Part shown: in pieces, positions 1 through 12,349 of the stretch
How positions within the stretch are numbered: the first letter of the stretch is position 1
How the letters are laid out: every line of letters starts with the position of its first letter
Assembly: GCA_947095585.1 (NCBI GenBank)
Contig: OX352765.1
Coordinates: forward strand, 79,473,375-79,537,374
From: Nephrocerus scutellatus
Lineage: Eukaryota > Arthropoda > Insecta > Diptera > Pipunculidae
Direction of reading: 5' to 3'
DNA length: 64,000 nucleotides
Notes under the pieces: model-generated
Databases searched by the model: none
The model's input: only the letters and a program-made list of their open reading frames with translations
What the model was told of the DNA's origin: nothing
Made by a program: the position numbers and the translations under genes

Positions 1-1110
1 CTGATGCAATTCATGAAATAATAGTGCAAGTATGATGCCAGAAGACTTTGCGAAGAAGCATCCTGTGCCCCATATATAAAAAAGGAGATATCACAACATG
101 CAGTTGTGTCGTGGTGTTACGTTTTTTAGTACCGCATGTTAGATTTTCTCCTCTATCCTTAGCCCCATACGCTAAAGCCATCATTGGTCCATACCAGTGT
201 GGCTTCATCCCAGGCAAATCAACAACTGATCAGATTTGCACCCTTAGTCAAGTGATGGAAAAATATCTAGAGTTTCAAAACTCACTACACTAAGCCAAGT
301 AAAAATATCCGGATTACTATCAAGCCCATTCAACATCTATAATGCGCTCCGAGACTCTGACGTAACGGCGAGAGGAACAATCCTCTCTAAGTCCATTCAG
401 ATACTCGCTTACGCATACGATATTTGCATCGTTGGTAGAAACCGAAGAGGTGTACAGGAGGCTTTCATGGAGATTGGGCAGGCGGCACGAAATCTGGGGC
501 TACACATAAATGAGAGCAAAACAAAGCACATGGCCACGTCTGCGAGTAGAAGATCCAACATTGGTCCCTCGATTCAAATAGTGGAGCGCGAATTTGAAGT
601 AGTGCAATCCTTTAACTATCTCGGTTCAACTGTAGCAGCCGCTAACAGCATGGAACCAGAAATACGCTCACGGTTGCTTAAAGCCAACAAATCCTACTAT
701 AGTCTGTCAAGACTCTTCAAATCCAGGAATTTAACCATAACATCCAAGCTGCTGGTATATAAGACAATGGTCATACCAGTACTTACATATGGATCCGAGA
801 TATGGGTACTTAGCAAAAATAATTCTGACCTCTTAGCCGCTTTTGAGAGAAAAGTCTTACGGAGAATTGTTGGCCCCGTATGTGAGGAAGGACGATTCCG
901 GAGACTTTATAATGATGTGGTCTACGAGCGTAACCGCGGTCCGACATGTCAACATCGTGAAGCAAATTAAGCTCGGTAGGCTCCGGTGGGCAGGACATCT
1001 AGCTCGAATGAGCGAAGAAAATACTGCTCGGAAAGTCCTTTGCTGTAGGATTTATGGAACACGACAGGCCAGGACCGGACATCGGTTGTTGAGCCAAATA
1101 TAATGATGTT
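1..1110 (+). mobile_element. Family A LINE copy (RTE-like), RT palm to 3' end, broken
   Basis: This is the 3' half of a non-LTR retrotransposon, probably cut by the left window edge. The start encodes the RT finger region (PYQCGFIPGKSTTDQI near 190-237). Sequence coding for the FIDF motif is deleted around 290. The catalytic YADD box near 408-425 reads AYAYD, so one aspartate is lost. A 167-residue open stretch at 467-970 carries the thumb and connection region (LGLHINESKTK, VLTYGSEIWVLSK). After a frameshift the typical C-terminal block RLRWAGHLARMSEE follows at about 980-1020. The end GAGCCAAATATAATGATG at 1092-1109 is the family 3' end with its short ATG-type tail. Many indels make it a dead copy. 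RTE clade is inferred from the RWAGH block and trinucleotide tail; family identity with the other A copies is seen directly. Confidence 0.88.
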
Positions 1111-3489
1111 CGATGTTGTCCAAATATTGTTTATAAAAATCAAAGAGCTTACGGATGGAACATAGCTGAAAAGAAAAGCAAAACGTTATTCGTATGCAAG
1201 CAGTTTCTCTCAAAAACTATATCTAGATCCAATGATTTACAGACAATAGAGGTGTTTTCCGTGAACATGATGCCACCACCTCTTTTTTATTGATATCAAA
1301 TCGATCCAGACGAAATATGTTGTAATCAGATGGACAAAAATCTACTTGTGTGTTCGTTCTTCTTCTTCGAGATGTTAGCTACGAACTCGATTTATTTGTT
1401 TCAATAGATGATATTGAATTTGCTATATATATAAACTAAGATAAGATCTTGTCATACTAAAAATGGCAGCTCTTTTTCAATCGGATAGCCAGTATCGATT
1501 TTCAAATGGCGTGGTGACAGTGAAAATAAATGTAGTTGAGAACTCTTCACAGGCTTTCAAGCTTCAGCATCTTCGGCAGCTTGAACTTTGACAGGTGGGT
1601 GTAATCCACACGTTGACTTAAAAAATCTGTAACATAAAAACAATTAATGGCTTTGGGGCATGTCTTTTAAAAACTTATTTCAAATATAGCCAAAGCAACA
1701 TTCCATAAACCTAATTTGGAATTTATAATAATAATTCATTTAAGAGTGATCCATACTACAAGTAAATATTGTAGTAACAGTACTTAAGCGAACACACTAA
1801 ACTTTGCGTTAATTACAATCAATGCCTGAAAACCGCTTTCAGTATCTAAAAAAATACCTGTATTACAAAAATTCATTAGTTTTGAAAAACATGAACATTC
1901 AGGCATCAATTTGTGAACTTAGTTCACTAACTAGAAGTTGTTAAATTTTCTCCACCTTTTGTTACAACTTGGCAAATGTAATGCTTTATTTTGAAGTGAT
2001 AATAACGAAAGTCATGGTTGATTACATACGAATCCAACATCACAAACAAATTTAACATAGAAAGAGTACGAAGTCTTGACGCATGAAAGAAGTAACTTTC
2101 AGTTGCATTTTTCAAAGTTCACAGATGTAATTAAGAGTATCCCTGCACGAGTAATAGAATCCAAGAAAAAGTTTTTATTACATAATGGGTATTTTGTTGA
2201 GTAGATGCATGATAAAAAGTACTAATCCCGTTCCCTTTACTCTCCATCTTAAATAATACCTTATATGTCAGCTCCTTCAAAGGGCAAGTATGCTAAGTAT
2301 TTAATATTTTTACCTATCCTCAACATAACATATTTTCTTGACTTGTTTACAGGATTATGAGCATGACTTCCAAATAACAGAAATAGAACTGCAGTGCAAG
2401 AAGAATTTGTGTAACTTTGCTGCTTCTATTCAGTTTATTGGAGCATCTAAATTTTGAAGTCTGACGATGATGATGATGATAGCCTCTGGCTTTGAATTGG
2501 CCAAATAGAAAGTGATATATCTGTATTGTGCATACTCACACACGCAGAGGTGAAGTAGGTAAAAGGATAAATCCCGATCGGAATACAGCCAGAAAGAAGA
2601 CAAAGTTGCAGGGCAGATCTCAGATCGTAATTTAATGACGTACCATCATCAATTCAATATCCATCCATCGTCAGAGACTGAAGATGTGGTCAGGAAGGAA
2701 ATGTTATCTCACTTTGAAACTTACTCGAAAATGAATACTTAATAGCATAGCAGCAGGAAGTCATCGAAGGAAATACCTTTGCGTATTTACTTTTCATACT
2801 TCTAAGTAATGAAGAATTTGCTGAATGGAAAATGGAAATTGGGCAAATTTCAGTTGAGAATACTTTGAATAAATTCACAGAATACAAAACTTACATTCAA
2901 GTTGAGAGTTTTGTTTCATACACTTGATTTAATGGGATAATTGCGTGATAACTTTTAGGGGAGTGGTAGCGACTTGTAAGGAGATATAAAATTGAAATCC
3001 TAATGGACGAGTCATCAAATATACACTTGCGGTGATGTCTTATGTAATCATGGAAATCACTTAAAAGCATTAAAATATTATCCTCTTCAATCTCTAGCAA
3101 AGAAAAGGATGTGGACTTAAGAATCTTTCAATTATCTGTAGAAGATGATTGGTTTCCTGGTAAGTTCAGGTAGTAAAGGCAATCTATTTTAAATCAAATG
3201 GAACCGCAATTAATCAAACGTTCAGCAGCTGCACCCAAACGACACGAAATAATAAGCGTACGAAAATGATATGTTTTTATACTGAAGCTTCCTGTTGGCA
3301 AAAGCAAAGTTATGCAAAGTTCGGACTGGCAATTTTGATGGTTTTTCCGATCATCCACATCACCAACAAACACCTGCTAACGTGTGGCTTCGATTTATTT
3401 CATTTCCTTATAGGAGAGGCTGAACCCAATGGGAAGAAAACATTATCTTTTATGTTTATATGGCTCATCTAGTAATTTTCTGTCTTGTT
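1111..3489. other. Non-coding AT-rich spacer
   Basis: I see no coding similarity, RNA gene or repeat shared with the rest of the window. The open frames here are short (up to about 68 codons), start at arbitrary ATGs and show no recognisable domain. A short TGATGATGATGATG run lies at 2466-2480. The stretch could be intergenic or intronic. Confidence 0.6.
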
Positions 3490-5100
3490 ATTAAGGATTT
3501 GTTGGACAGTCTTAAAGATTTTATATTGGCTAGTATAAAAGATCCGTTGAATTCCCTCGAAGATAAGGTTGTTGGTTGGTTAACCCCATATAACACATTG
3601 GCTATTGGCTTAAAGATTTTATATTGGCTAGTATAAAAGATCCGTTGAATTCCCTCGAAGATAAGGTTGTTGGTTGGTTAACCCCATATAACACATTGGC
3701 TATTGGCTTAAAGATTTTATATTGGCTAGTATAAAAGATCCGTTGAATTTCCTCGAAGATAAGGTTGTTGGTTGGTTAACCCCATATAACACATTGGCTA
3801 TTGGCTTAAAGATTTTATATTGGCTAGTATAAAAGATCCGTTGAATTTCCTCGAAGATAAGGTTGTTGGTTGGTTAACCCCATATAACTCATTGGCTATT
3901 TACAGCGATTATAAGACCTACTCTTCTATACGGTGTTACTGTATTACTGCCTTAAATAAGAAAGTAAACATTGACAAATTAAGCAAATTCCAAAGATCAG
4001 CTAGTCTAGGTATGAGCGGAGCACTTCGTAGAACCCCCTCCGCTGCACTAGACATTCTGTTCGACCTTACACCACTCGATATTTTCAGCAGGCAAGTAGT
4101 TGATAGCTCGCCTATTCGCCTTAACGCACCAGTGGACTAGAAATGAAATCGGTCACTCCCCTATCCTGTATTAAGTCAGGGTCTCACACAACTTAGAATA
4201 CACCACACTGCAACTCCATTTCAACAAAAACTTCCTGGTCACCTTCCCCTCCAGGTCATTCTTACCAGGAAGATGAACATATTAATTTTTACACAGACGG
4301 ATCAAAAACTGATGACGGAGTTGGGAGAGGTGTTTTCTCAAAAAGGCTAAATCTAAGCCTCTCTTTCCGTCTTCCAAAACACTGTTGTGTTTTCCAGGAT
4401 GACGATCAGTGAAGCCTTATCGTGGCTGAAGAGAAACGTCATATCCGCTAAGGATATCCGTATATTCACGGATAGTCAAGCTGTACTGAAATCCTTGGAA
4501 TCAGTCTCTCTTTGGCTGACGCCAAACAAGGAACTATACTACCCATCTTACCTAAATATGGCTTTCAAGGCATACCAATCGCTACATGCAAACTTATGTT
4601 AAAGCGGGATGCTAACGAAAAAACTTACTGTATGTGGTCAAACGGTACAACTTGCTTAGCGACAAAACAGATCTGGTCAAAGCTTGATCCGAACCGCTCC
4701 AAGTGTTTGATCTCTCAAAAAATATCGCACATAAGTGCATTTTTAGGTGTCATCACTGGATACTGTCTCATAGACAGGCATGCAGTAAGACTTGGAGTCT
4801 TTTCGAATGACTTCTGCAGAAGCTGCATTGATGAGGAGGAGGATGAGACCATCGTTCGTCCTCTCTGTACATGTCCAGCCCTCTCCCAAAAACGTAAACT
4901 CAATTTGGGAGCTGTCTTATACGACGACATTAATGATCTCATCAACACTGTCATTGGTAGTCTACGCTTCATACGAAGCTCTAATTAGTTCATCAACTAG
5001 GTGGAGGGAATTCTTCCTGATCCGTGTGGTATCACAATGGACCATTACTGGTCCAAGCTTGTCGGTTTCTATGACAGCTACCTTAACCTTTCTCTTTGCA
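3490..5100 (+). mobile_element. Family C LINE copy (I/LOA/R1-like): RT C-terminus, RNase H, zinc knuckle
   Basis: This is the 3' part of a LINE whose ORF2 ends in RNase H and a Cys/His knuckle. After a tandem array at 3511-3902, the frame encodes the RT C-terminal region (TAIIRPTLLYG near 3900-3935, then a frameshift into LNKKVNIDKLSKFQRSA, ending near 4140). RNase H follows: FYTDGSKTDDG at about 4287-4320 and IRIFTDSQAVLKSLES at about 4459-4506, both with the catalytic aspartates. The knuckle near 4817-4875 reads CRSC then TIVRPLCTC, with arginine where histidine is usual. The copy closes with the family 3' end ACCTTAACCTTTCT at about 5081-5094 and directly abuts a reverse copy of family A. 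Frameshifts and an internal deletion after 4510 make it inactive. I/LOA/R1 placement rests on RNase H plus the knuckle. Confidence 0.85.
3511..3902 (+). repeat. 98-bp tandem repeat, four units, inside family C copy
   Basis: CTTAAAGATTTTATATTGG recurs at 3511, 3609, 3707 and 3805, an exact 98-bp period, and the units differ by only a few bases. Each unit joins a piece of the LINE coding sequence (TTATATTGGCTA) to about 70 bp that does not belong to the LINE frame (from GTATAAAAGATCC to ACCCCATATAAC). The last unit runs straight into the normal continuation of the gene at 3895. As 98 is not a multiple of three, the array breaks the frame. The near-identity says the amplification is more recent than the decay of the host copy. 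Confidence 0.93.
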
Positions 5101-6312
5101 GTATATGAAACGCGGTATATATTGCTTCATACCGCGGACTCTTTGATAGAACTACCGCGCCTGGTGGGGTCCTCGCTCTCTTTACTGTTCTAGTTCACGG
5201 ACGAGATTCATCTCCTAGGCTGCTTTCTTTCGCCGGTGAGCTGTTTTTTCATATCTTCTGAGCTCTTTATATTCATCTTTAAGAGATTATTGCATTGCTC
5301 GGTACGCAACATTCTTACGTTCAGCCGCTAGCTTACATTCAACATCGAATAGAGTCTAAGATCGAGTCAGCAGTACTAATGACAGTATTCTTAAGGCGTG
5401 TCCATTACTCTTCTACGCCTGACATCTCAGCCCCAGGACATACTCTCCATGCATTTAGGGCGAGCCTTATAGCTTGACCGTAGTTGTTTCTGGTCTCTTC
5501 GTTGCGAAGGGCAACCGTGTTGACTCGAATCAGATTCGCAAATGCAGTCTTTCGTGACAATGCAAACCGCGCTCGAAGCAAGTTGGCACCTCGGTATATT
5601 CATACTTTCATCAGGTTCGGTTTGTGGCGGCGGTCTATCAACACGTGGTCTATCTGGTTGCGAGTGGCTCCATCAGGAGATACCCAGGTGGCTATGTGGA
5701 TATTTTTACGCGCAAACCTTGTACTCGCAATGACCCAATTATTGCTTGCTAGCCATCTCTATGACTCGTTGTCCATTGTCATTAGTGTTCTCGTGTATGC
5801 TATGGGTGCCAATGCACTGACTGGATCCCTACCTCTTTTGGCATTCATATCCCCCAGAATGATTTTTACGTCATACTGATGACAGGTATGGAGTTCCCGT
5901 TCGACTGATTCAAAGAATTCTTCTTTTTCATCGTGTGGGGAATCCTCTTCAGTTGCGTGAACGTTTATGAGGCTTATGTTTTTGAATCTGCCCCGCACGC
6001 GAAGGTTGCATAGCCGTTTTTACTGCTTTATAACCGATAACGGTGGGTTTCATTCTTTTGCTGACTAGAAACCCCACCCCAAGCACATGATGTCTTACAT
6101 GACAGCTGTAATATATGTCATATTCTGATTTTTGTAAGACACCATTCCCCGTCCATCACATCTCGTGAATTGCTGTTATGTCAGCAATACATTCGGACAG
6201 GATATTGGCTAGCTGTTATGCAGCTCGAGCTCTATACAGTGAGCATACGTTCCATGAGAAAATTCTTAAATCGTTTAGTCGTTGTCAACTTTTTCGTCTC
6301 TCAACTACTCAG
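5097..6312 (-). mobile_element. Family A LINE copy, reverse strand: endonuclease and linker
   Basis: Read on the reverse strand, this is the 5' half of family A. It starts near 6312, upstream of the first coding block, with WNVRSLYR-type sequence around 6260-6230. The APE-type endonuclease follows: LINVHATEEDSPHDEKEEF (5972-5916) and the metal-binding GDMNAKRGRD (5861-5832). The linker region (EMSGVEEK near 5430) ends in the REL..Y block at 5190-5100. No RT follows, because the copy stops at the 3' end of the neighbouring family C element. Several stop codons and frameshifts interrupt it. The same stretch is seen in forward orientation at 20.7-21.6 kb and 47.6-48.0 kb, which fixes the family. 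Confidence 0.87.
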
Positions 6313-8114
6313 GAAAGAACACAAAGCAACTAAATCGGAACGCCCCAATTGTTAGAAAAGTTTTGGTTTTTTGAATCAACTTAGAATTTTACACACATTA
6401 CTCACTTGTTAGCTTTGAATGGAATTGTCATAAGGCAATGCTAAAATATTAAGTATCAGCATAAAATTAGGGACAAAATCAGACCATTAAAAGTGTCCTT
6501 CCACTGTCGAAAAACTATTCGCAAATCCGACAAGCAATGAATAAGAAACAAACAAAAGAAATGTATCCCTGAATTGCACAAATTGTGCACACAATTCCAT
6601 TGCATACAACCGGAAAACCATTAAGTCCAACGGTAATAACAGTCGCTCGCAGATCGCAGCATATCGTCCACACTTGGAAGGACATTCTGTAGGTAGGTAA
6701 ATGCACATCCAATTTAAATTCGAATCCAATTGAGCAAATGAGCATTGCAGGAGACTTTTGCTTTTGTTAGTGAGCGTATAACGAATCGTATAACGAGCGT
6801 CGTCAAATGTCCACATAACTTGTATAAATATATGTGTGTGTACAAGTAACTGCATTGGGTACTACAAGAAATCCGACAAGTCGTTCTGTTGCATGTGTAA
6901 TGCATTTAATTTCAAACGAATCAGTGGCAATGTCAGCCACTGACATGCATGGGCAAATCTTAAAAATTTTGCAGTTTACAACTTTACATCCTTTTTGAAA
7001 AAATGAACCGTTACGAGTTTTGAAGACGGCAAAGTGACAAAGGCAAATACAAGCAATTTTCCACAAAGCTTACAAAGTGATTGTGCTCTCTCGGAGACCC
7101 ATCGTATGCGGTAACTTTCGAACTTCCGAAATGCAGTTTGCAATCGGATTACCTTATACAGTTTCTTTTTTCATATCCGGTGAGAAAACCCAACTGCACA
7201 CCAAACGATTATTAAGGGAAAAAAGACTTGCATATCCTTTTGTTTTGTTTTTCTACGACGATTAGAATTCTATTAAAAGTACTCGGACTCGGACACGGGT
7301 GTGATACAAGGATGCACAAATACTGCTCTTGTGAACAATAATGATGAATAATGTTGTGCTTTACGTTAAAGGAATGAAGGTTGACAGTGGTAGTATTGTG
7401 ACCATGGACCGTCAAGCTACCACCACATCATCATCCCAATGAAATTCCTTTATTCCGCCATCATTATTATTATTATCCTTTTGCGGATTATGTCGAAATT
7501 GCTATTACATGTACTCTATGCGGAATTCGTAACAGGGAGCTCTGCTCTGCTTCTTTTTTGTATCCTTTGCCAAACACACATAGGAATGAAATCATGCGAA
7601 AATCGAACGTACGTGAGTTAAGTTAAGGACGGTGGAGCAAAATCTACTTAACTCAAGGTAATAAGCATTGACGCGTTGCGGAACTTAGTGGTTTGTCAAT
7701 ATAAAACAAGTAAATGTAAAAAAACTTCGTTTTTCGGGTACAAACTTTTGTGTATAGACCAAAACACGCCACACGTCATAGTGCTTTTACATTCTATTAT
7801 TTTATTTTCTTTTTTCCGCGCATCATACGCGCCAGACAAGACTCGCGACACGCATCACACGCGGGATATCAAAATTGGCTGCTGAACTAAGCTGCTCACT
7901 AAATTAAAGCCCTCTAGGTCGGGAGAAAGGTGGTTAAAAATTACATAAAAGAACTAGAAAATTACCACAATTCCACCTATCACAAGTGGAATGTAAAAAG
8001 TGCTATTTGGGACTTAGATACTCACAAAATTTCAGTTCTCTTTGTCGTATGAAAGTTGGTTAAAAAGGACCTCTGTAAAGATTGGGTTATATAGTCCCAA
8101 CGAGCATTGATGTT
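6313..8114. other. Non-coding spacer
   Basis: No coding similarity recognised. Overlapping reverse-strand open frames at 6487-7066 are rich in Cys, Phe and Leu and look like chance frames: they overlap one another in two phases and carry no domain. A (TTA)n-like run lies at 7461-7476. The block 7900-8100 contains ACCACAATTCCACC and a nearby inexact complement (CAAGTGGAATGT), which could be the edge of an old insertion, but I cannot assign it. Confidence 0.55.
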
Positions 8115-8707
8115 CCTTTATTGTTTCCCTAGATGGCAGTGTCCTGTCATTATCCCTACAACCCATCTAAGTTCGCGTCTTTGTAGGGAAATAAGCGCAG
8201 TTGAGCGCTTCAAATCCAGCTTCGGCCAGACCAGTCTTGAAATATTGCAATTGCCGCTGTTTTCCTACCTTACAGTTGTTATTGTTTCTGCCTCTTTCCG
8301 TAGCTCAAATTTCAGTGTCGCGATAGGACTCCCTTCCTCCGCCCTTTCCGGTAGCAGCTGGAGAGTCGTACCACGACTAGCTAACTCGTCCGCCCTGCAG
8401 TTCCCCTCAACATCCGTGTGGCCCGAGACCCATATGTGGCTCAACGCCACTTTAGATTTTAGTAAGACCGCCTCCGACGATTTTCTGGCCGCCTGACTGT
8501 TCACATAAATGATAATCTTCTTTGAGGATAGTACATTATGCTTCAGCCAACTCATTCGCTATCACCTCAGCCTGGTATACGCTGCAGTGATCAGGTATAT
8601 GGACAGAGATGCTTACTTTCAGGTTGTCACAGAAGACTTCTGCTCCTTCTTTACCTTAGAGCTTAGAGCCATCCGTGAAAAAGAAAAGAAAAAGAAAAAG
8701 AAAAAGT
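8115..8707 (-). mobile_element. Family C-related LINE fragment, reverse strand: RNase H
   Basis: On the reverse strand this encodes an RNase H domain like that of the family C copies but clearly diverged. FFTDGSKL lies at about 8678-8653, MSWLKHNVLSSKKI begins at 8555, the NSQAA equivalent of DSQAA follows, and HIWVSGHTDVEGN lies near 8440-8400. Downstream, WPKLDLKRS (near 8228-8202) and VVGIMTGHCHLG (8170-8133) match the linker before the zinc knuckle, which is missing. One catalytic aspartate (DSQ) has become asparagine, and frameshifts separate the first motif from the rest. It is a dead fragment and a sister subfamily of the copies at 3.5-5.1 and 17.8-18.8 kb. Confidence 0.82.
8677..8707. 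repeat. AAAAAG microsatellite at RNase H motif
   Basis: Five to six units of AAAAAG (CTTTTT on the coding strand of the LINE fragment) lie immediately in front of the FTDGSK codons. On the coding strand they would read as a Leu-Phe run. Confidence 0.9.
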
Positions 8708-9436
8708 CTTAAATGGGTTATTTCGATATATTTGTTTAGAATGTTCGTCCCAGGGTGCCTGCGTGCCATGATTTTTGTTTCCCCCCTTCTTTATGCACGC
8801 TTGCATGCATTTGATGTTTGTTTTCCTTAAAAAAGGAAACGTTAAAACGATGTTCAGGATATTTTCCGAATCGGTTATCGATGTTTGCAGCGCACACAAA
8901 CAATTTAATGTGAGTTGTTGGTTGGTTGGCTGGTTGTGCCGGTATAGATTTTGTTACTTTTCTTTGCACTCTGCTATGTGGGGGTGTTTTCTACATTTAA
9001 GCAGTCACACACATTGTAGCGATCGTGAAATTATGGTAATATCCCTGTTTTGATGCTGCTTCTGTTGAAGATGTAAACTTCTTACGGCGATGCGGAAAGA
9101 AACGTAAACAAAGAAAATACTTTTAAGAGCAGCAAAGCTGCTGCTTGTAATAACACAACAAAAACAACAACAACAACAACAACAAATCGAATCTAATAAA
9201 ATTTGCATCGTAAAATTGCAACAAAACAAGGCAATGGGAAAATCTGCACAAAGGCACATGAGGACGTTTTTTTTTAATAAATGCAAAAATTCGCATTACG
9301 CCGTCATTGAGAGATGTACGGGAAAGAAAACTGCAGAGCTTAAAACTTGTTGTGCGGTTTTAGAACTCCTTTCACGTTCCGAATGTTCGATCCTACTGTA
9401 CATACTTTTTATTGCTGTCCTTACATTGAATTTGAT
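8708..9436. other. Non-coding spacer with CAA microsatellite
   Basis: No domain is recognisable on either strand. A CAA/ACA microsatellite occupies 9151-9185, producing a poly-Cys frame on the reverse strand that is an artefact of the repeat. A repeated TTGGTTGGCTGG string lies at 8921-8934. Confidence 0.6.
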
Positions 9437-10285
9437 TCATATGGGTAAAATGCACGACGGCTCGCCTTTTTTCGGTATGGGCTGGACAAATGCTGTTTTC
9501 CAACTTCTCGGGAAGAGTCCAGAAGAATAGGATAGATGGAAAAGCTTATGCAATGGTAATGCCAGCTTGGAAGAACACCTCTTCAGAACTAATGGAGAGA
9601 TACCATCTGGCCCACCGGATTTGTGAGTGTTGAGATCATTTAAAACTCTAGCAACTGCACGAGTACGAATAAATATCTGCCCCATAGAGTGTTCAATACT
9701 CTGAGGTGCAGGAGGCGGCAATGCACAATCTGGAAGCGTATAGCTAGCTGCGAAATGCGCAGCAACCAGATTGGCCTTGTCTATAGAGCTGACAGCTGGA
9801 ATGTCATTATAAATGAGTGTTGGAACCGACGACGAGGCTGTATATTTAATTCTTTTCACAAAAGACCAGAAATTTTTACTACCTTTGGGACATTGTAGTA
9901 TTTTTTGCCTTAATTTTTGGTCGTAGGCGAATTGGACTCGCCGAAGATGGGCATTGCAATCATTTCTTGCTCGTTTAACCTTTTTTCGGTTTTCCTCGGT
10001 AGGGTTTGCCTTGTAAAACCGAAAGCATAGGTCTCTAATCCTAGAAGCCTATTTACAGCTCAAGTCATACCATCCATCTTCCTTTGATTTGATAGATTTA
10101 TTCCGGAAAGGGATAAACTTTCTCATACCAATAAGAATGATGTTTGTGATTGCATCGACGGCGGCATCCACGTTGCTATCACGAAAAAATTGCGTCCAGT
10201 TAGTTATCCCAAAGAATTTGTTAAAGCCGTCCCAATTGGCTTTTTCGTATTGCCATACTATTTTTTGGGAGTTTTTTCTCTATTA
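9437..10285 (-). mobile_element. Family B LINE fragment (CR1/Jockey-like), reverse strand: linker and start of RT
   Basis: On the reverse strand an almost continuous frame runs from near 10285 to 9437. It begins KKPIWDGFNKFFGITNW, has one stop near 10050, continues through FRFYKANPTEENRKKVKRA and FWSFVKRI, and enters the RT at GPDGISPLVLKRC (about 9630-9590) and YSSGLFPRSWKTAFVQPI PKKG (about 9515-9460). This is the linker between endonuclease and RT plus the first RT motifs of a LINE without RNase H. The same region occurs in forward orientation at 58.1-58.75 kb. The copy ends abruptly after the PKKG motif, so the catalytic palm is absent. Placement as CR1-like or Jockey-like is uncertain. 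Confidence 0.85.
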
Positions 10286-10464
10286 CGTGGTTTATTAACG
10301 AGAAATTAGCTAATACTACACAATGCAAGGAAGATGCAGAGCCAAAAATGCGAGTTTGACTTTTGAGCACAATCGAGGCTGAATGGGAACCATCAACTAC
10401 GATGAAACAAACGAAAATGCTTCTCAAATACAACGCTTAAAACACAAACAAAACAATCAAGTTT

Positions 10465-10815
10465 AACCGTTATACACTCAGATCCCTTATCTGGTACATG
10501 ACGGGATATGGCCCATTTAATGGCCACTTAACAAAAATGGGGAAATCCCAAACAGATCGCTGCCTCTTTTGCGGCGAGGCAGAGGAGACGCCAGAATACA
10601 TACTTTTTATATGTGATGCCCTTACCCGAAAAAGACTTCAATACCCCAGGCTTAAACAGTTCTATGGCAGAATGCTAGACCTATCGATCACTGGCAGATA
10701 TATTGGCATTCATATAAGGACTTAGCCATCACATAATGTGGTAGTCATCTGGGAGGCACAATAGACCTTAAGGTCGCAGTGCACAAGGCTTACCAGCCCA
10801 CACCAACAATAACAT
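10465..10815 (+). mobile_element. LINE 3' end with zinc knuckle (I/LOA/R1-like)
   Basis: The frame at 10498-10725 encodes the C-terminal end typical of RNase H-bearing LINE ORF2: LTGYGPFN-type start, then CLFCGEAEETPEYILFICDAL, a Cys-Cys-His-Cys knuckle in which the histidine is tyrosine. After the stop at 10723-10725, a short 3' UTR (CAATAGACCTTAAGGTCGC near 10760-10778) ends in AACATAACA-type repeats at 10806-10820, as expected of a LINE 3' tail. It is 5' truncated to about 350 bp. It differs from the knuckle region at 4.8 kb and 18.5 kb, so it is a separate family of the same group. Confidence 0.72.
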
Positions 10816-12349
10816 AACAAATACATGAACATAAATGGTCGCGAGAAGCTTGGACTTGGACCGCAATGGTCTGTCTCGCCGAATATTATTTATACAGTAT
10901 ATCCCTTATCAGCATTAATTACCTGACTTGTAGATTAATAGATTTTAGAAAGTGCAGTCTGGTTCTTTTGATAGTCCTTCCGTAAATTGTTTTTTCTGAA
11001 AGGACTTGTCAAGATGTCAATGGGTAGAACCTTTGGACAGTTTTCGTTTTAAGTAAAGTTTTTGCACCCTTATTCTTTCAGCTCATCATATGAAGAGTTT
11101 ATTTGGCAATCTCATGTACCATTTTAGACATAAAATTCAAATTCCAGCAGATAGTTCGTATTTTTTTTTTATATTTTTCATAGATTCACTTGATAGATCA
11201 TCGCTGTCTAAAGGCACCCTGTTGCTGTTGCTCATGCGACTGGTAATTTTCCCATGAATAGCAAATGACCACAGTTTATAATATGGCTGCGTGATCGAAG
11301 TTTTCAAGTGAAGTAATATACGGAAGTTTCGCGCAGTTTTGTGAATTTTTTGCCGCAAGGCGAGCACTTAGCATTCTCGTTGCCAGATGCCACAATTGAC
11401 AACTACTTTTTCATGTTATTTAAGCATTTTTCTGATTTTGTTGTTGTTTTCATATACATATTGTATATGCGAACGAAAAAAGGAGCCACCACATATTCCA
11501 CCATGTTTCACAGGGTCCTTTGTTTTTGTGCGAATGGCCATTAAATGAATTTCACAAACTTTTGTATCTACCTCTCGTCTGGTAGGACCAAACGAAAATC
11601 CTAATGGACTGCTTGCTGTTTAATGCAGAGTCCACTCAGTCTGTCTTCCGTGCCCGTTTCTCATCAACTGGTGATTGTGGCGGTCGGTGGTGGCACAGTC
11701 ACCGTAAAAGCACTCGAAAAGTCCGACAATGGCCCGCAAAAAATTTTACGAACGAAAGGTGAATGAATTATTTTCCCATAAAAGATGTTGTTCCGTTTTT
11801 TATAGAATCATAAAATCGCGTAATGATTTTTCAAAAGACGATTTACGATATTTTGAGTGAAGCAGTTGGTTTGCTTTTGCTTTCAATTTTGTTTCGTTGG
11901 CAAGAGCGAAGGATTGGAGCTTTATTCTATATTACTCCTTTTATGAGCAAATTCGGTAGTAGCTGTTCGGTAATTGGACTTCCGTTGAACCATTTAAAAA
12001 GATATAGAGGATTCAATATTTGAATAAATGACATGGTTGCTATATTGCCGTCTGCTTGAATGTTGTAGTGTTTTGGATTTTTAACGGCTTCAGTTTATTT
12101 CTAGAGACACAATTTTATGTTGTCAAAACGTTTGTCTTGATATTCTGGCAATGGGGAAGTTTAATATCACAATGAAATAAAAAAGTGTTCTTAATGTTAT
12201 TTTTATTAAATAACTCTGCCAATTTGCGAGCTACAACTCCCTTCCCTAATGAAGATGATTATGAGTGCTTCTGAACATCAGAAGATCAGATGAAAGATAT
12301 CAGCTCCCACTCGTCGCTATATTAAAATGTACTTTGCACGTCTGGGGCC
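10816..12349. other. Non-coding spacer
   Basis: No recognisable coding sequence. The block 10843-10857 (GGTCGCGAGAAGCT) recurs at 42012-42025 next to the SINE there, suggesting a small shared element, but the similarity ends quickly. The rest is AT-rich with no repeat shared elsewhere in the window. Confidence 0.5.

Noticed and set aside
6487..7066. Overlapping reverse open frames of up to 122 codons
   Set aside because: They overlap in different phases, have no conserved motif and no splice or promoter context; likely chance in AT-rich DNA.
9005..9286. Cys-rich reverse open frame
   Set aside because: The Cys run is the complement of the CAA microsatellite at 9151-9185.
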